From: an uncultured Bacillota bacterium
GTDB taxonomy: Bacteria > Bacillota > Clostridia > Oscillospirales > Oscillospiraceae
NCBI GenBank assembly: GCA_947426945.1
Contig: CANEFX010000015.1
Location: 1 to 64,000, forward strand
Reading direction: 5' to 3'
DNA length: 64,000 nucleotides
Within the stretch, counting starts at the first letter, position 1. Each line of letters opens with the position of its first letter. Below, piece after piece: positions 27,699-37,479 of this stretch. A program made the translations under genes and the position numbers. The notes beneath the pieces are model-generated. The model had not been told where the DNA came from, made no database searches, and was given only the letters and a program-made list of their open reading frames with translations.

Positions 27699-29282
27699 AT
27701 GACTATGAACAGAGTTTATTGCCTTTACCGCGTATCAGACCAGGGGCAGGTGGAGAAGAATGACATCCCTATGCAGCGCATTGCCTGCCGGACCTTTGCC
27801 CAGGAACGAGGTTGGACGATTATCAAAGAGTTTTCAGAAAAAGGAGTTTCCGGCTATAAACTGACCATGCAGCAGCGGGACGCCATTCTGGAAATTCGGG
27901 AGGATGCTCTAGCCGGGAAGTACGACATCCTGCTGGTCTATATGTTTGACCGCATCGGGCGGCGGGATGATGAGACGCCGTTTGTAGTGGAATGGCTGAC
28001 CCGGAATGGGATCGCCGTGTGGAGTGTCTGTGAGGGGGAACAGCGATTTGACAACCACGTGGACAAGCTGACCAACTACATCCGATATTGGCAGGCCGCT
28101 GGGGAGAGCGAAAAGATATCCGAACGCACCCGTACACGGATTCGCCAACTGACAGAAGCCGGTTTTTTTACCGGCGGATGCTGCCCATACGGATATGAGT
28201 TGGTCCGGGGCCATCGCCTCAACAAAAAGAATCAGCCTATGAACGACCTGCGCGTCTGTGAACAGGAAGCAGAGGTTGTGCAGTTGATGTTCGGTAAGGC
28301 CAAGCGGGAGGGCCTGGGGCCTATGCGCATTGCCAACTTCCTAAATATGCAAGGATACACAACCAGGAAAGGGAAGCGATGGAACCAGGCTTCCGTTGCT
28401 CGAATCTTGTCTAATCGTTTGTACCTGGGTTTCCTGCGCAAAGGAGATGTTGAATCGCCGCATCTGCAAGAGCTTCAAATCATTGACGAGGACACATTTA
28501 CGCAGGTACAAGAAATCCGGTTAAATCGAAGAAAAGGAGATCATACCATGACGATACCGATGCAGACCAAGGGGAAAGCGCTTTTGAGCGGATTTTTATA
28601 CTGTAGCCACTGTGGGGCCAGAATGAACAGCACTGTGCACCGGAAGGAGTATCGGAGAAAGGATGGCTCCCTCTACCGACGGGACCAGAGAGTGTATCGG
28701 TGCAATGCCAGCATCGACGGAGTTCCAGTGGAATGTGACGGCCCAAGGACCTATCGCGCCCACCGAATTGAGGAGGCTTTCCGGAACGCGATATCCGCTC
28801 TGCTGGAACAGCTGGAGGCGCTGCCGGTGGAGACGATTCTGGAATATAAATATCAAATCGCGTTGGAGAACAGACGACAAAAGTACAAGCAGGTTCAGGA
28901 GGACCTGGAGAAGATGCGAAACGACGAGGAGACGCTGCGCAATGAGGTTGCCAGGGCGCTGCGGGGAGAAAGCAAATTCAAATTGCCGTTGCTGAAATCC
29001 ATTTTGGAAGAGACCGAGCAGAAGATTGAGCGGGAGACGGCACAACTGTACGAGTTGGAGGCGAAACTTCAAAACGCGGAGCAGCTACGCCGGGAAATCG
29101 AGGTCAAGCAGCGAAAATATTGCGGGCTGAGCTATATTTTTGAGAATGGAACAATGGAGGAGAAGAAAATGCTCTTGTCGATCGTTATCAGCAAGGTTGA
29201 GGTCAGAAAGGGGTATGAACTCAGTATCCACCTGGCGCCGGACTTCGACGCTTTTTTGGAGGGGCTGATTGAAATGCGATGA
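27699..29282 (+). CDS. Large serine recombinase (internal, element 2)
   Basis: MNRVYCLYRVSDQGQVEKNDIPMQRIACRTFAQERGWTIIKEFSEKGVSGYK..., zinc-ribbon CSHCGARM. Confidence 0.92.
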   Translation: MTMNRVYCLYRVSDQGQVEKNDIPMQRIACRTFAQERGWTIIKEFSEKGVSGYKLTMQQRDAILEIREDALAGKYDILLVYMFDRIGRRDDETPFVVEWLTRNGIAVWSVCEGEQRFDNHVDKLTNYIRYWQAAGESEKISERTRTRIRQLTEAGFFTGGCCPYGYELVRGHRLNKKNQPMNDLRVCEQEAEVVQLMFGKAKREGLGPMRIANFLNMQGYTTRKGKRWNQASVARILSNRLYLGFLRKGDVESPHLQELQIIDEDTFTQVQEIRLNRRKGDHTMTIPMQTKGKALLSGFLYCSHCGARMNSTVHRKEYRRKDGSLYRRDQRVYRCNASIDGVPVECDGPRTYRAHRIEEAFRNAISALLEQLEALPVETILEYKYQIALENRRQKYKQVQEDLEKMRNDEETLRNEVARALRGESKFKLPLLKSILEETEQKIERETAQLYELEAKLQNAEQLRREIEVKQRKYCGLSYIFENGTMEEKKMLLSIVISKVEVRKGYELSIHLAPDFDAFLEGLIEMR

Positions 29283-29339
29283 CTTTTTGCAGCAAATTTT
29301 GCTCTTGCCCTGTGGAACAATGGAAAAGAGGTGAGTTTT

Positions 29340-29690
29340 ATGCAGAGGAGGCGTGCTGCGATCTATTGTCGCGTAGATGTTGGAGGCGAACCTGAGATGT
29401 ACCAGCAGGTCCTGTCCAGACAGCGCAGCAGGCTGGAGGTTTTTGCTCGAGAACATGATATAAAGATTACAGGGTATTATGAGGATGCGGGATATGCCGG
29501 GCATGATTTGGCCCGGCCCGGTTTACAACGTATGCTGACGGACTGGAGAGCAGAAAAGTTTGACACAGTATTGGTGGTAAAACGGACACGACTGTTTCGC
29601 GGCAGTATTTGGGAAGAACCAAAGTGGCCGTTTCCCATCCTGTCTGTCAACAAATTGGATCGAATTCCATATCATGCACAAAATCGGTGA
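29340..29690 (+). pseudogene. Truncated serine recombinase/resolvase N-terminal domain
   Basis: MQRRRAAIYCRVDVGGEPEMYQQVLSRQRSRLEVFAREHDIKITGYYEDAGYAGHDLARPGLQRMLTDWRAEKFDTVLVVKRTRLFR then unrelated short tail. Confidence 0.7.
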
Positions 29691-29699
29691 GGCCTGGCC

Positions 29700-30575
29700 T
29701 CACCGATTTTTCTTCCAGTATTCATAGCATTGCTGCTTCAGAGCTTTGAGGTATTGCTTGAAAAAGTCTCCAACGCAATCCGGGTAAATATAGCAAAGCA
29801 CATTCAAAAAGTCATCGATATATTCAAAAGAAACTTCTTGGATTTTCACAAAGGGTTCCAGATAATGAGCCCGGCCCTCTGGGTACAGCTGCTCTATTTC
29901 TTTCAGTTCCCGGTCGCACTGCTCTGCACGAAATACAGGCAACAGGCTGATATTTGCCAACGGAGATGCCATATTTTTCTGCTGTTGGAAATGATGGACC
30001 ATTAAAGCACCGGCGTTATCGTAATGCATGTTGTGAAGCGGAAAGGCATCTGTGGTATCAACCCGGTAGATTTGACTGTCATCTGCTAAATAGACTTCCA
30101 GTTTATCCCCCTCATCAGTTATAGAATATAGGGCTTGAAAACTGAAAAATTGACTCCAATTTTCCGCACATTCGCGTGCCTGGGCAGCAGAGTAAACACG
30201 TTGGGTAAAGTTCAGATATCTCTCACCAATAATATATTCTGTTTTAAAATAGGAACGCTTCTCTCCAGGGGAGAGCTGAAACAGGACCGAATCCGGCATC
30301 CGGTAGCCCATTGCCTGTGCCAGCTTCGTATAAACAAATTCATTTGCCGCACAGTCTGAATATGCGTGCTTTACCAGGTACTGCTCCTTTCGGCTCGTTT
30401 TGCGTTTGGCCAAGAGAAGTTGGCCGCTGTCATTGCCGCAGTACGGCAACAGCGAGAAGACAAAGTCCGCAGTCTGCACAACATCGGGGGAGGCAATTGG
30501 CGGTTTCCCCTGATTTTCCTGTCGCTTTGATTCCAATCTCAGCTTCCTCATATATTTATCCAATCCCGGCCGCAT
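29700..30575 (-). CDS. HipA-like / kinase-fold protein (tentative)
   Basis: EQYLVKHAYSDCAANEFVYTKLAQAMGYRMPDSVLFQL resembles HipA-type nucleotide-binding region. Confidence 0.45.
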   Translation of the reverse strand: MRPGLDKYMRKLRLESKRQENQGKPPIASPDVVQTADFVFSLLPYCGNDSGQLLLAKRKTSRKEQYLVKHAYSDCAANEFVYTKLAQAMGYRMPDSVLFQLSPGEKRSYFKTEYIIGERYLNFTQRVYSAAQARECAENWSQFFSFQALYSITDEGDKLEVYLADDSQIYRVDTTDAFPLHNMHYDNAGALMVHHFQQQKNMASPLANISLLPVFRAEQCDRELKEIEQLYPEGRAHYLEPFVKIQEVSFEYIDDFLNVLCYIYPDCVGDFFKQYLKALKQQCYEYWKKNR

Positions 30576-30865
30576 TAAAGCACCTCCCTGCAGTTCCATT
30601 GTAAAGGCATAGGGAGACTTTGTCAATTGCTGTCGCACCGCACTTGGTTTCAAGTGCGGCGTTTCTTTGCGGGAAACAGGAAATCTCTGTTGATTTGCCG
30701 CATAGTCTTTACTGGTTTAAGAGAGGAGGGCTTGCATATGAAGCGAGACAGGCAGACAGTGAGCGTCCGCTGCCTTTTCACAAAAAAAGGAGAAAACCCG
30801 CAGGAATTGATTTTCTGTTCCCTGCGGTTTTTTATAGAGAAAAATCTCCGAGATTATGCAATTTT

Positions 30866-30894
30866 TTGACATGATAAGTGTAAAATGGTACAAT
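30866..30894 (+). promoter_or_regulatory. sigma-A-type promoter for element 2 recombinase
   Basis: TTGACA - 17 bp - TACAAT. Confidence 0.7.
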
Positions 30895-30932
30895 TATCAC
30901 GATGAATGGCCGCTTATCTCAGGAGGTATGAC

Positions 30933-32510
30933 ATGTACTTAGAGATAAGCAACCCCATGGACTACCATGCGGCATTATACATCAGACTATCAAAGGAGGA
31001 TGAGAGCGAAGGCCCGTCCGAGAGTGTCAACAACCAGCAGTCCCTGCTCAACGAGTTTGTCCAGCAGCACCGCCTCAGTGTCTACGATACCTATATCGAC
31101 GACGGCTGGAGCGGGACCAACTTCGACCGCCCGAATTTTCAGCGCATGATCGCCGACATAGAGGCCCGGAAGGTCAACATGGTCATCACCAAAGACCTAT
31201 CCCGCCTGGGCCGCGACTACATCCTCACCGGCCACTACATGGAACGGTATTTCCCGGAGCACCGGGTCCGCTACATCTCTCTACTGGACGGCATCGACAC
31301 TGGGGTGGACTCTACAGCCAACGATATCACGCCCTTCCGTGCCATCATGAACGACATGTACGCCAAGGACATCTCAAAGAAGATTTCCAGCGTCAAGCAC
31401 GACAAGCAGCGAAAGGGCCTGTTCATCGGCGGCAAGCCGGTCTACGGCTACAAGATGCACCCAACGGAGAAGAACAAGATTGTCATCGATGAGGATGTGG
31501 CCCCCATGGTACGACGGATTTTTAGCATGGCCCTGGAAGGAATCAGCTGCCGTCAGATTGCAGCGCAACTCAACGCCGAGGGTATCCCAACTCCAGCAGC
31601 CTATGCAGGACTAACCGTGACGAATCCTGGCCCCTACACCGGCCTATGGAGCAGCGAGCGCATTTCCGACATGCTGCAAAATGAAACCTACGTCGGCAGC
31701 ATGGTCCAGGGCCGCACCCGGAAAATCAACTACAAGTCCAAGAAGTGCATCAAGCAGGACCGCCGGGACTGGGTGGTGGTAGAGGGTACCCATGAACCTA
31801 TCATTGACCGGGAGACCTTCGATAAAGTACGGGCACTGGTGGACAGCCGCAGGCACACCCGCAGCCGGACATACGACTTCCTGCTCAAGGGTCTGATCTT
31901 CTGCCATGAATGCGGTTATCCGCTGGCGGTGCTCAACCGGAAGAACGCGGCGGGGGAGGACCGGCTGTATTTCGTCTGCCGGACCTACCAGCGGTTCACC
32001 AAGGCGGGGGTCTGCACCAGCCACACCATCAAGGAGGAGACGGTCACCCAGGCGGTGGTGGAGAAGGTGCGGGAGGTCTGTGGGGCCTACCTGCAAGCGG
32101 ATCGGCTTTTACCCCAGGCGCAGAGAGCGGTGGCCAAGGCCGTCGCAGAGGCGGACATCGAGAAGGAGATCAACACCCTCAAGGCCAAAATCGACAGTCT
32201 GACCGCCCATCTGGACAAGGTCTATATGGATAAGCTGGGCGGCATCCTGGACGAGTCCGACTTCCAGCGCATCTACACCAAGGTCAAGTCTGACCGCGCC
32301 GTCCTGGAGCAGCGTCTCAGCCAGCTGGACCGCCCGGATTACTCCCCCGCAGAACAGGCCGACCTGGCAAAAAAACTGGTGGAGCGGTTCCTGGAAACCG
32401 CCTCCACCAATCGGGAGCTGTTGGTCAGCCTCATCGAACGGGTGGAATTGGCCGCCGACAAGCAGATCATCATCAAGTTTCGCTTCCGACAGCTGGAAGC
32501 CGATTTTTAG
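30933..32510 (+). CDS. Large serine recombinase of skin-like element 2 (TndX/TnpX-like)
   Basis: YHAALYIRLSKEDESEGPSESVNNQQSLLNEFV, TKDLSRLGRDYILTGHY, zinc ribbon LIFCHECGYPLAVL; AGGAGG RBS. Confidence 0.94.
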   Translation: MYLEISNPMDYHAALYIRLSKEDESEGPSESVNNQQSLLNEFVQQHRLSVYDTYIDDGWSGTNFDRPNFQRMIADIEARKVNMVITKDLSRLGRDYILTGHYMERYFPEHRVRYISLLDGIDTGVDSTANDITPFRAIMNDMYAKDISKKISSVKHDKQRKGLFIGGKPVYGYKMHPTEKNKIVIDEDVAPMVRRIFSMALEGISCRQIAAQLNAEGIPTPAAYAGLTVTNPGPYTGLWSSERISDMLQNETYVGSMVQGRTRKINYKSKKCIKQDRRDWVVVEGTHEPIIDRETFDKVRALVDSRRHTRSRTYDFLLKGLIFCHECGYPLAVLNRKNAAGEDRLYFVCRTYQRFTKAGVCTSHTIKEETVTQAVVEKVREVCGAYLQADRLLPQAQRAVAKAVAEADIEKEINTLKAKIDSLTAHLDKVYMDKLGGILDESDFQRIYTKVKSDRAVLEQRLSQLDRPDYSPAEQADLAKKLVERFLETASTNRELLVSLIERVELAADKQIIIKFRFRQLEADF

Positions 32511-32550
32511 AAGCCATCGTTTACAATACCCGGGGCGGGATGTATCCCGC

Positions 32551-32607
32551 ATTGAGAAAAAAGCGCTGGAGAAGCTCCAGACCGGGATGGAGGGCTGGTC
32601 CCCCTGA
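32551..32607 (+). CDS. sigK: SigK, exon 3 (C-terminal 18 codons + stop)
   Basis: ATT GAG AAA AAA GCG CTG GAG AAG CTC CAG... = IEKKALEKLQTGMEGWSP*; joins in frame to ...GISRSYVSR to restore SRSYVSRIEKKAL of sigma region 4.2. Confidence 0.9.
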   Translation: MEKKALEKLQTGMEGWSP

Positions 32608-32643
32608 ACTGATTTTGTTATCTTATACAAATTAAGACTTTTT

Positions 32644-32671
32644 GCCCCAAGATATTGGGGCAGTTTTTTTA
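32644..32671 (+). terminator. Rho-independent terminator downstream of sigK exon 3
   Basis: GCCCCAAGATATTGGGGCAGTTTTTTT. Confidence 0.85.
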
Positions 32672-32681
32672 AAATTTCATG

Positions 32682-32713
32682 TTGACTTCTTCAAACTATT
32701 GCACTACTATAAT
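32682..32713 (+). promoter_or_regulatory. Putative promoter of his operon
   Basis: TTGACT followed by TACTAT (17 bp) / TATAAT (20 bp). Confidence 0.5.
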
Positions 32714-32764
32714 AAAGCATAAAAGCGGCGTCGCATTCCAAAAGGATGCGGAAGGAGGAAGCAT

Positions 32765-33829
32765 ATGGAACAGATGCAAAGTGAGCAGACGATACAGCGG
32801 CTGCGGGAGCTGTACCGCGGCTATGGATATATCCAATATAAAATGAGCAAGTTTGAGCCCTACGATCTGTACGTACACAACAAGAGCTTTCTGGTCAGCA
32901 AGGACATCCTGACCTTTACAGATGCGGATGGACAACTGATGGCCTTGAAACCGGATGTGACCCTCTCCATCGTAAAGAATGCCAAGGAGGGAGCGGGACT
33001 GCAGAAGGTGTATTACAGCGAGAATGTCTACCGCACTTCACCCATGACCCGAGGATTTCGGGAAATCATGCAGACAGGCCTGGAATGTGTGGGGGAGATC
33101 GACCTGGTGGCTATGGGCGAGGTGCTGATGCTGGCTGCCAAAAGCTTGGAGATCATCAGCGGAGATTATCTGCTGGATGTCAGCCATCTGGGGTTTGTAG
33201 CCGGGCTGCTAGACGGCGGAGAGGTGCCGGAGGATTGTCGGTCCGAGCTGCTGAAGCGGATGGGGGAGAAAAATGTAGCTGCTCTGGGTGGGTTGTGCCG
33301 GGAGCTGGGGCTGGACCCGGAGATGACGGAGGATCTGAAGCGACTGACAGTCCTCTATGGCCCGCCGGCCCGGTTGCTGCCCCAGCTGGAGGAGATGGTC
33401 CGGGGAGAACGGATGGCATCCGCTCTCCGGGAACTGCAGGAGGTGTGCGAGCTGGTGCCGGAGGGACACCTGCGGCTGGATTTCTCCATTGTTAACGACA
33501 TGGACTATTACAACGGCCTGATCTTCCGGGGTTATCTGCCCGGCCTGCCCAGCGGTGTGCTGTCCGGCGGGCGGTATGACAATCTGCTGCGGCAGATGGG
33601 CCGTGGGGACGCGGCGGTAGGCTTTGCAGTGTATATGAATCTGCTGGAGCGGCTGGGAGAGAGAGAGACGGAGTTTGACGCAGACGTGCTGCTGCTGTAT
33701 GACGATAAGACCCCCGTGCCCGCCGTTCTGCGCGAGGCCGAGGCCTGCCGCAGAGAAGGCCGGAGCGTCCGGGTGGAGCGGTGTATGCCGGAGGGGCTGT
33801 CCTTCCGAACGGTGCGGAAGGTGGGGTGA
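32765..33829 (+). CDS. hisZ: ATP phosphoribosyltransferase regulatory subunit
   Basis: HisRS-like catalytic fold without anticodon domain, followed by short-form hisG. Confidence 0.92.
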   Translation: MEQMQSEQTIQRLRELYRGYGYIQYKMSKFEPYDLYVHNKSFLVSKDILTFTDADGQLMALKPDVTLSIVKNAKEGAGLQKVYYSENVYRTSPMTRGFREIMQTGLECVGEIDLVAMGEVLMLAAKSLEIISGDYLLDVSHLGFVAGLLDGGEVPEDCRSELLKRMGEKNVAALGGLCRELGLDPEMTEDLKRLTVLYGPPARLLPQLEEMVRGERMASALRELQEVCELVPEGHLRLDFSIVNDMDYYNGLIFRGYLPGLPSGVLSGGRYDNLLRQMGRGDAAVGFAVYMNLLERLGERETEFDADVLLLYDDKTPVPAVLREAEACRREGRSVRVERCMPEGLSFRTVRKVG

Positions 33830-33838
33830 GGAGTCGTG

Positions 33839-34477
33839 ATGAATATTGCCCTGCCCAAGGGGCGCCTGGGGGAGATAGTCTATCAGATTTTGGAAGAGGC
33901 AGGCTATCCCTGTCCCGTCATCCGGGAGGAGAACAGAAAGCTGGTCTTTGAAAATCAGGCGGTCGGTGTGCGCTATTTCTGGGTTAAGCCCAGTGACGTG
34001 GCCATCTATGTGGAGCGGGCCGCCGCCGACGTGGGCATCGCGGGGAAGGATATTCTGCTGGAGTGCCAGCCGGAGGTCTACGAGCTGCTGGACCTGGGTG
34101 TGGGAAAGTGCAGGATGTGCGTAGCCGGAAAGCGGGATTTCAGGGACCACCGGGACCGGACCCTGCGGGTGGCCACCAAGTTCCCCAAGACCGCCAGCAG
34201 CTACTACAGCGCTCAGAGCCGGGATATCGACATCATCAAGCTGCACGGCTCCATTGAGCTGGCTCCTCTGCTTGGGTTGAGCGATGTAATCGTGGATATT
34301 GTGGAGACGGGAAAGACTCTGCTGGAAAACGATCTGGAGGTCAAAGAGACTATCGTTCCAATCAGCGCCCGACTCATTGCCAACAAGGTGAGCTACAAAT
34401 TCAAATATGAGAAGATTACCCGACTGTGCTGTCGGGTGGATGAATATTGCCGGGAGAATAGGGAGGCGGATCAATGA
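33839..34477 (+). CDS. hisG: ATP phosphoribosyltransferase (short form)
   Basis: MNIALPKGRLGE, VAGKRDF, ATKFPKTASSYYS. Confidence 0.95.
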   Translation: MNIALPKGRLGEIVYQILEEAGYPCPVIREENRKLVFENQAVGVRYFWVKPSDVAIYVERAAADVGIAGKDILLECQPEVYELLDLGVGKCRMCVAGKRDFRDHRDRTLRVATKFPKTASSYYSAQSRDIDIIKLHGSIELAPLLGLSDVIVDIVETGKTLLENDLEVKETIVPISARLIANKVSYKFKYEKITRLCCRVDEYCRENREADQ

Positions 34478-35541
34478 GCAGATATATGAGCGCCCGTTTT
34501 GAAAAACTGGAGGCTTATGTCCCGGGGGAGCAGCCCCAGGACATGCAGTATGTAAAGCTGAATACCAACGAGTCCCCTTATCCACCCGCGCCCGGCGTGC
34601 TGGCGGCAGTGAATGCCGGGGAGATTGGGCGTCTGAACCTTTATCCAGACCCGGAGGGCAGGGCCCTGCGGGAAAAGCTGGCAGAGCGGTACGGCGTGGA
34701 GGCGGACAACGTCTTTTTGGCCAACGGCTCCGACGAACTGCTCAGCTTTGCCTTTATGGCGTTCTGCGATGGAGAACGCCCTGTGGCTTTCCCTAATATC
34801 AGCTACGGCTTTTACCCGGTGTACGCCAACCTGTATCAGGTGCCTTACACCGAGATCCCTCTGAAAGAGGGCTTCATCCTGGATCCGGCGGACTATTGCG
34901 GGCTGCACCGGAACATTGTGATCGCCAACCCTAACGCCCCCACAGGCCGGGCTGTTCCGGTGCAGGGAATTGAGGAGATTGTCCGTACCAACCCGGACCA
35001 TGTGGTCCTTGTCGACGAGGCGTACATCAATTTCGGCGGGGAGAGCTGCCTGCCTCTCATCCAAAAATACGGCAACCTGCTGGTGTGTCAAACCTTTTCC
35101 AAGTTTCGCTCTCTGGCGGGAGGGCGGCTGGGGTTCGCTGTGGCCGATCAGGGGCTTATTGCCGATCTGGAGAAGATTAAATACTCCACTAATTCCTATA
35201 ATATCAACCGTTTGACCGCCGCTGCGGCCCTGGCCACTTTGGACAGCGACAGCTACTATGCGGATAATAGCAGAAAGATTCAGGAAAACCGGGCCTATAC
35301 CAGATTGGAACTGAACAAGCTGGGATTTGAGACTATCCCCAGCCTGGCCAACTTTATTTTTATCCGCTGCCCCCAGGTGGAGGGGGGCGCCCTCTACCGG
35401 GCGCTGAAGGCCAGAGGGGTGCTGGTCCGCCACTGGGACAGGGCGGAGATTTCCGATTGGCTCCGCGTCACTATCGGAACCCGGGAGCAGATGGATATTT
35501 TTCTGGACAGGATCCGGGAAATTTTGAAGGAGGCGGGCTGA
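34474..35541 (+). CDS. hisC: Histidinol-phosphate aminotransferase
   Basis: [53 protein letters not shown]. Confidence 0.95.
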   Translation: MSRYMSARFEKLEAYVPGEQPQDMQYVKLNTNESPYPPAPGVLAAVNAGEIGRLNLYPDPEGRALREKLAERYGVEADNVFLANGSDELLSFAFMAFCDGERPVAFPNISYGFYPVYANLYQVPYTEIPLKEGFILDPADYCGLHRNIVIANPNAPTGRAVPVQGIEEIVRTNPDHVVLVDEAYINFGGESCLPLIQKYGNLLVCQTFSKFRSLAGGRLGFAVADQGLIADLEKIKYSTNSYNINRLTAAAALATLDSDSYYADNSRKIQENRAYTRLELNKLGFETIPSLANFIFIRCPQVEGGALYRALKARGVLVRHWDRAEISDWLRVTIGTREQMDIFLDRIREILKEAG

Positions 35542-35542
35542 G

Positions 35543-36130
35543 ATGCGCAGAGCGGAGCTGTCCCGCACGACGGCGGAGACGGATATTCGACTCTCTCTGG
35601 AGCTGGACGGCACGGGGAAGAGCGAGATTGAGACAGGCTGCGGCTTTCTGGACCATATGCTGACCCTCTTTGCCCGCCACGGCCGGTTTGACCTGAATAT
35701 CGCCTGCAAGGGGGACATCTGGGTGGACGACCACCACACGGTGGAGGACATTGGCATCTGCCTGGGAGACGCCTTTGCACGAGCCCTGGGGGATAAGCGG
35801 GGCATTGTCCGCTACGGCTCCTGTACGCTGCCCATGGACGAGGCCCTTATGCTCACCGCAGTGGATATCAGCGGCCGGGGAATGCTGAGCTATGGACTGA
35901 ATGTCCCCACAGAAAAAGTGGGGACGTTCGACACAGAATTGATTAAAGAATTTCTCATCGCTTTCGCCCGCCGGGCGGATATGACAATCCATGTTCGCCA
36001 GTTGGCCGGAGAAAACAGCCACCACATCATTGAGGGGGCGTTCAAGAGCCTGGCCCGCTCTCTCCGGACAGCAGTCTCCATTGACGGCCGGTTTTCCCAG
36101 GAAATTCCCTCCACCAAGGGGGTGCTGTGA
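35543..36130 (+). CDS. hisB: Imidazoleglycerol-phosphate dehydratase
   Basis: [32 protein letters not shown]. Confidence 0.96.
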   Translation: MRRAELSRTTAETDIRLSLELDGTGKSEIETGCGFLDHMLTLFARHGRFDLNIACKGDIWVDDHHTVEDIGICLGDAFARALGDKRGIVRYGSCTLPMDEALMLTAVDISGRGMLSYGLNVPTEKVGTFDTELIKEFLIAFARRADMTIHVRQLAGENSHHIIEGAFKSLARSLRTAVSIDGRFSQEIPSTKGVL

Positions 36131-36747
36131 TGCTGGCCATTGTGGACTACGGGGTGGGCAACCTGTTTTCGTTGACCTGTTCTCTCCAGGCCATCGGCGC
36201 GGAGGCGGTTATCACCGGAGACGAAGGTGTGCTGGCCTCAGCTGACCGGGTGATTCTCCCCGGGGTAGGGGCCTTCGGTGACGCCGCCGCGGCCCTGCGC
36301 CGCACCGGAATGGACAAGGCTATCCTCCGGGAGGCGGAAAAGGGCAAGCCGCTGCTGGGCATCTGCCTGGGGATGCAGCTGCTCCTGGATTACAGTACGG
36401 AGTATGGTCGACACCGGGGGCTGGGACTGATCCCGGGGTCTGTGCAGGCCATTCGGCCGGTAGTTCCAGCGGAGTACAAGGTACCCCATATGGGCTGGAA
36501 TGCCCTCCATTTTCCCGGAGACAGGCCGGCTCACCCCCTGTTCCGGTACATAAAAGAGGGAGACTGCGTCTATTTTATCCATTCCTACGCCGGGACGGAC
36601 TGCGGGGAGCATACCATTGCCACCGCCGAGTATGGTCCTGAGCTGACTGCCGCGGTGGCGCGGAACAATGTCTGCGGAGTCCAGTTCCACCCGGAGAAGA
36701 GCGGAGCGGTGGGACTGAACATATTGAAAGCGTTTTGTAAATTATAA
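36127..36747 (+). CDS. hisH: Imidazole glycerol phosphate synthase subunit HisH
   Basis: [32 protein letters not shown]. Confidence 0.96.
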   Translation: MMLAIVDYGVGNLFSLTCSLQAIGAEAVITGDEGVLASADRVILPGVGAFGDAAAALRRTGMDKAILREAEKGKPLLGICLGMQLLLDYSTEYGRHRGLGLIPGSVQAIRPVVPAEYKVPHMGWNALHFPGDRPAHPLFRYIKEGDCVYFIHSYAGTDCGEHTIATAEYGPELTAAVARNNVCGVQFHPEKSGAVGLNILKAFCKL

Positions 36748-36759
36748 GGAGGAAACATT

Positions 36760-37479
36760 ATGTTAATCATTCCCGCAATTGATTTGAAGGATGGAAAAGT
36801 GGTTCGTCTGCTGAAGGGCGATTTCAACACGGTGCAGCAGGTGGCCGAGGACCCGGTGGCCACCGCCAGGGCCTTTTATGAGGCTGGGGCCCGGTATCTC
36901 CACATTGTGGATCTGGACGGCTCCAAGGACGGCGTCCGCAAAAACTCGGAGCTGGTCAAGGCTGTGATCCAGGTGGGCCTGAAAACTGAGCTGGGAGGCG
37001 GTATCCGCTCCATGGAGGATCTGGAGGAGGTCTTTGCCCTGGGGATCTGGAGGGCCATCATCGGCTCCGCCGCCGTCAGCGACCCGGACTTTGTAAAGGC
37101 GGCTTTGGAGAAGTATGGGCCGGAGCGCATTGTTGTGGGCGTTGACGCCAAGGACGGACTGGTCCGCACTGCCGGTTGGGTGAAGGAGAGCGGAGAGAAC
37201 TATCTGGACTTTGCCAGGCAGATGGAGGAGCTGGGAATTCAGAATATTATTTTTACCGACATCGACACCGACGGCATGCAGTCCGGCCCTTCTTTCGCCC
37301 GGCTGCAATTCCTGCGCAGTGAGGTGAGCTGCTGTGTCATCGCCGCCGGCGGCGTGTCCTGCAACGCGGATATCCAGGCCCTGAAGCGGATGGGTGTTGA
37401 AGCCGTCATCGTGGGCAAGTCCTGGTACACCGGTGCGCTGGATTTGAAGCAGGCCATCGAAGAGGGCGGCCCCCAGTGA
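36760..37479 (+). CDS. hisA: ProFAR isomerase HisA
   Basis: MLIIPAIDLKDGKVVRLLKGDF; TIM barrel. Confidence 0.96.
   Translation: MLIIPAIDLKDGKVVRLLKGDFNTVQQVAEDPVATARAFYEAGARYLHIVDLDGSKDGVRKNSELVKAVIQVGLKTELGGGIRSMEDLEEVFALGIWRAIIGSAAVSDPDFVKAALEKYGPERIVVGVDAKDGLVRTAGWVKESGENYLDFARQMEELGIQNIIFTDIDTDGMQSGPSFARLQFLRSEVSCCVIAAGGVSCNADIQALKRMGVEAVIVGKSWYTGALDLKQAIEEGGPQ

Larger units (their letters stand above)
23950..32550 (+). mobile_element. skin-like intervening element 2 in sigK (about 8.6 kb)
   Basis: Separates exon 2 and exon 3; junctions share ATGTGTCCCGC (23939-23949) / ATGTATCCCGC (32540-32550); serine recombinase adjacent to right end. Confidence 0.88.

Noticed and set aside
33209-34585. 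458-aa minus-strand ORF
   Set aside because: Antisense to hisZ/hisG with clear real genes on plus strand
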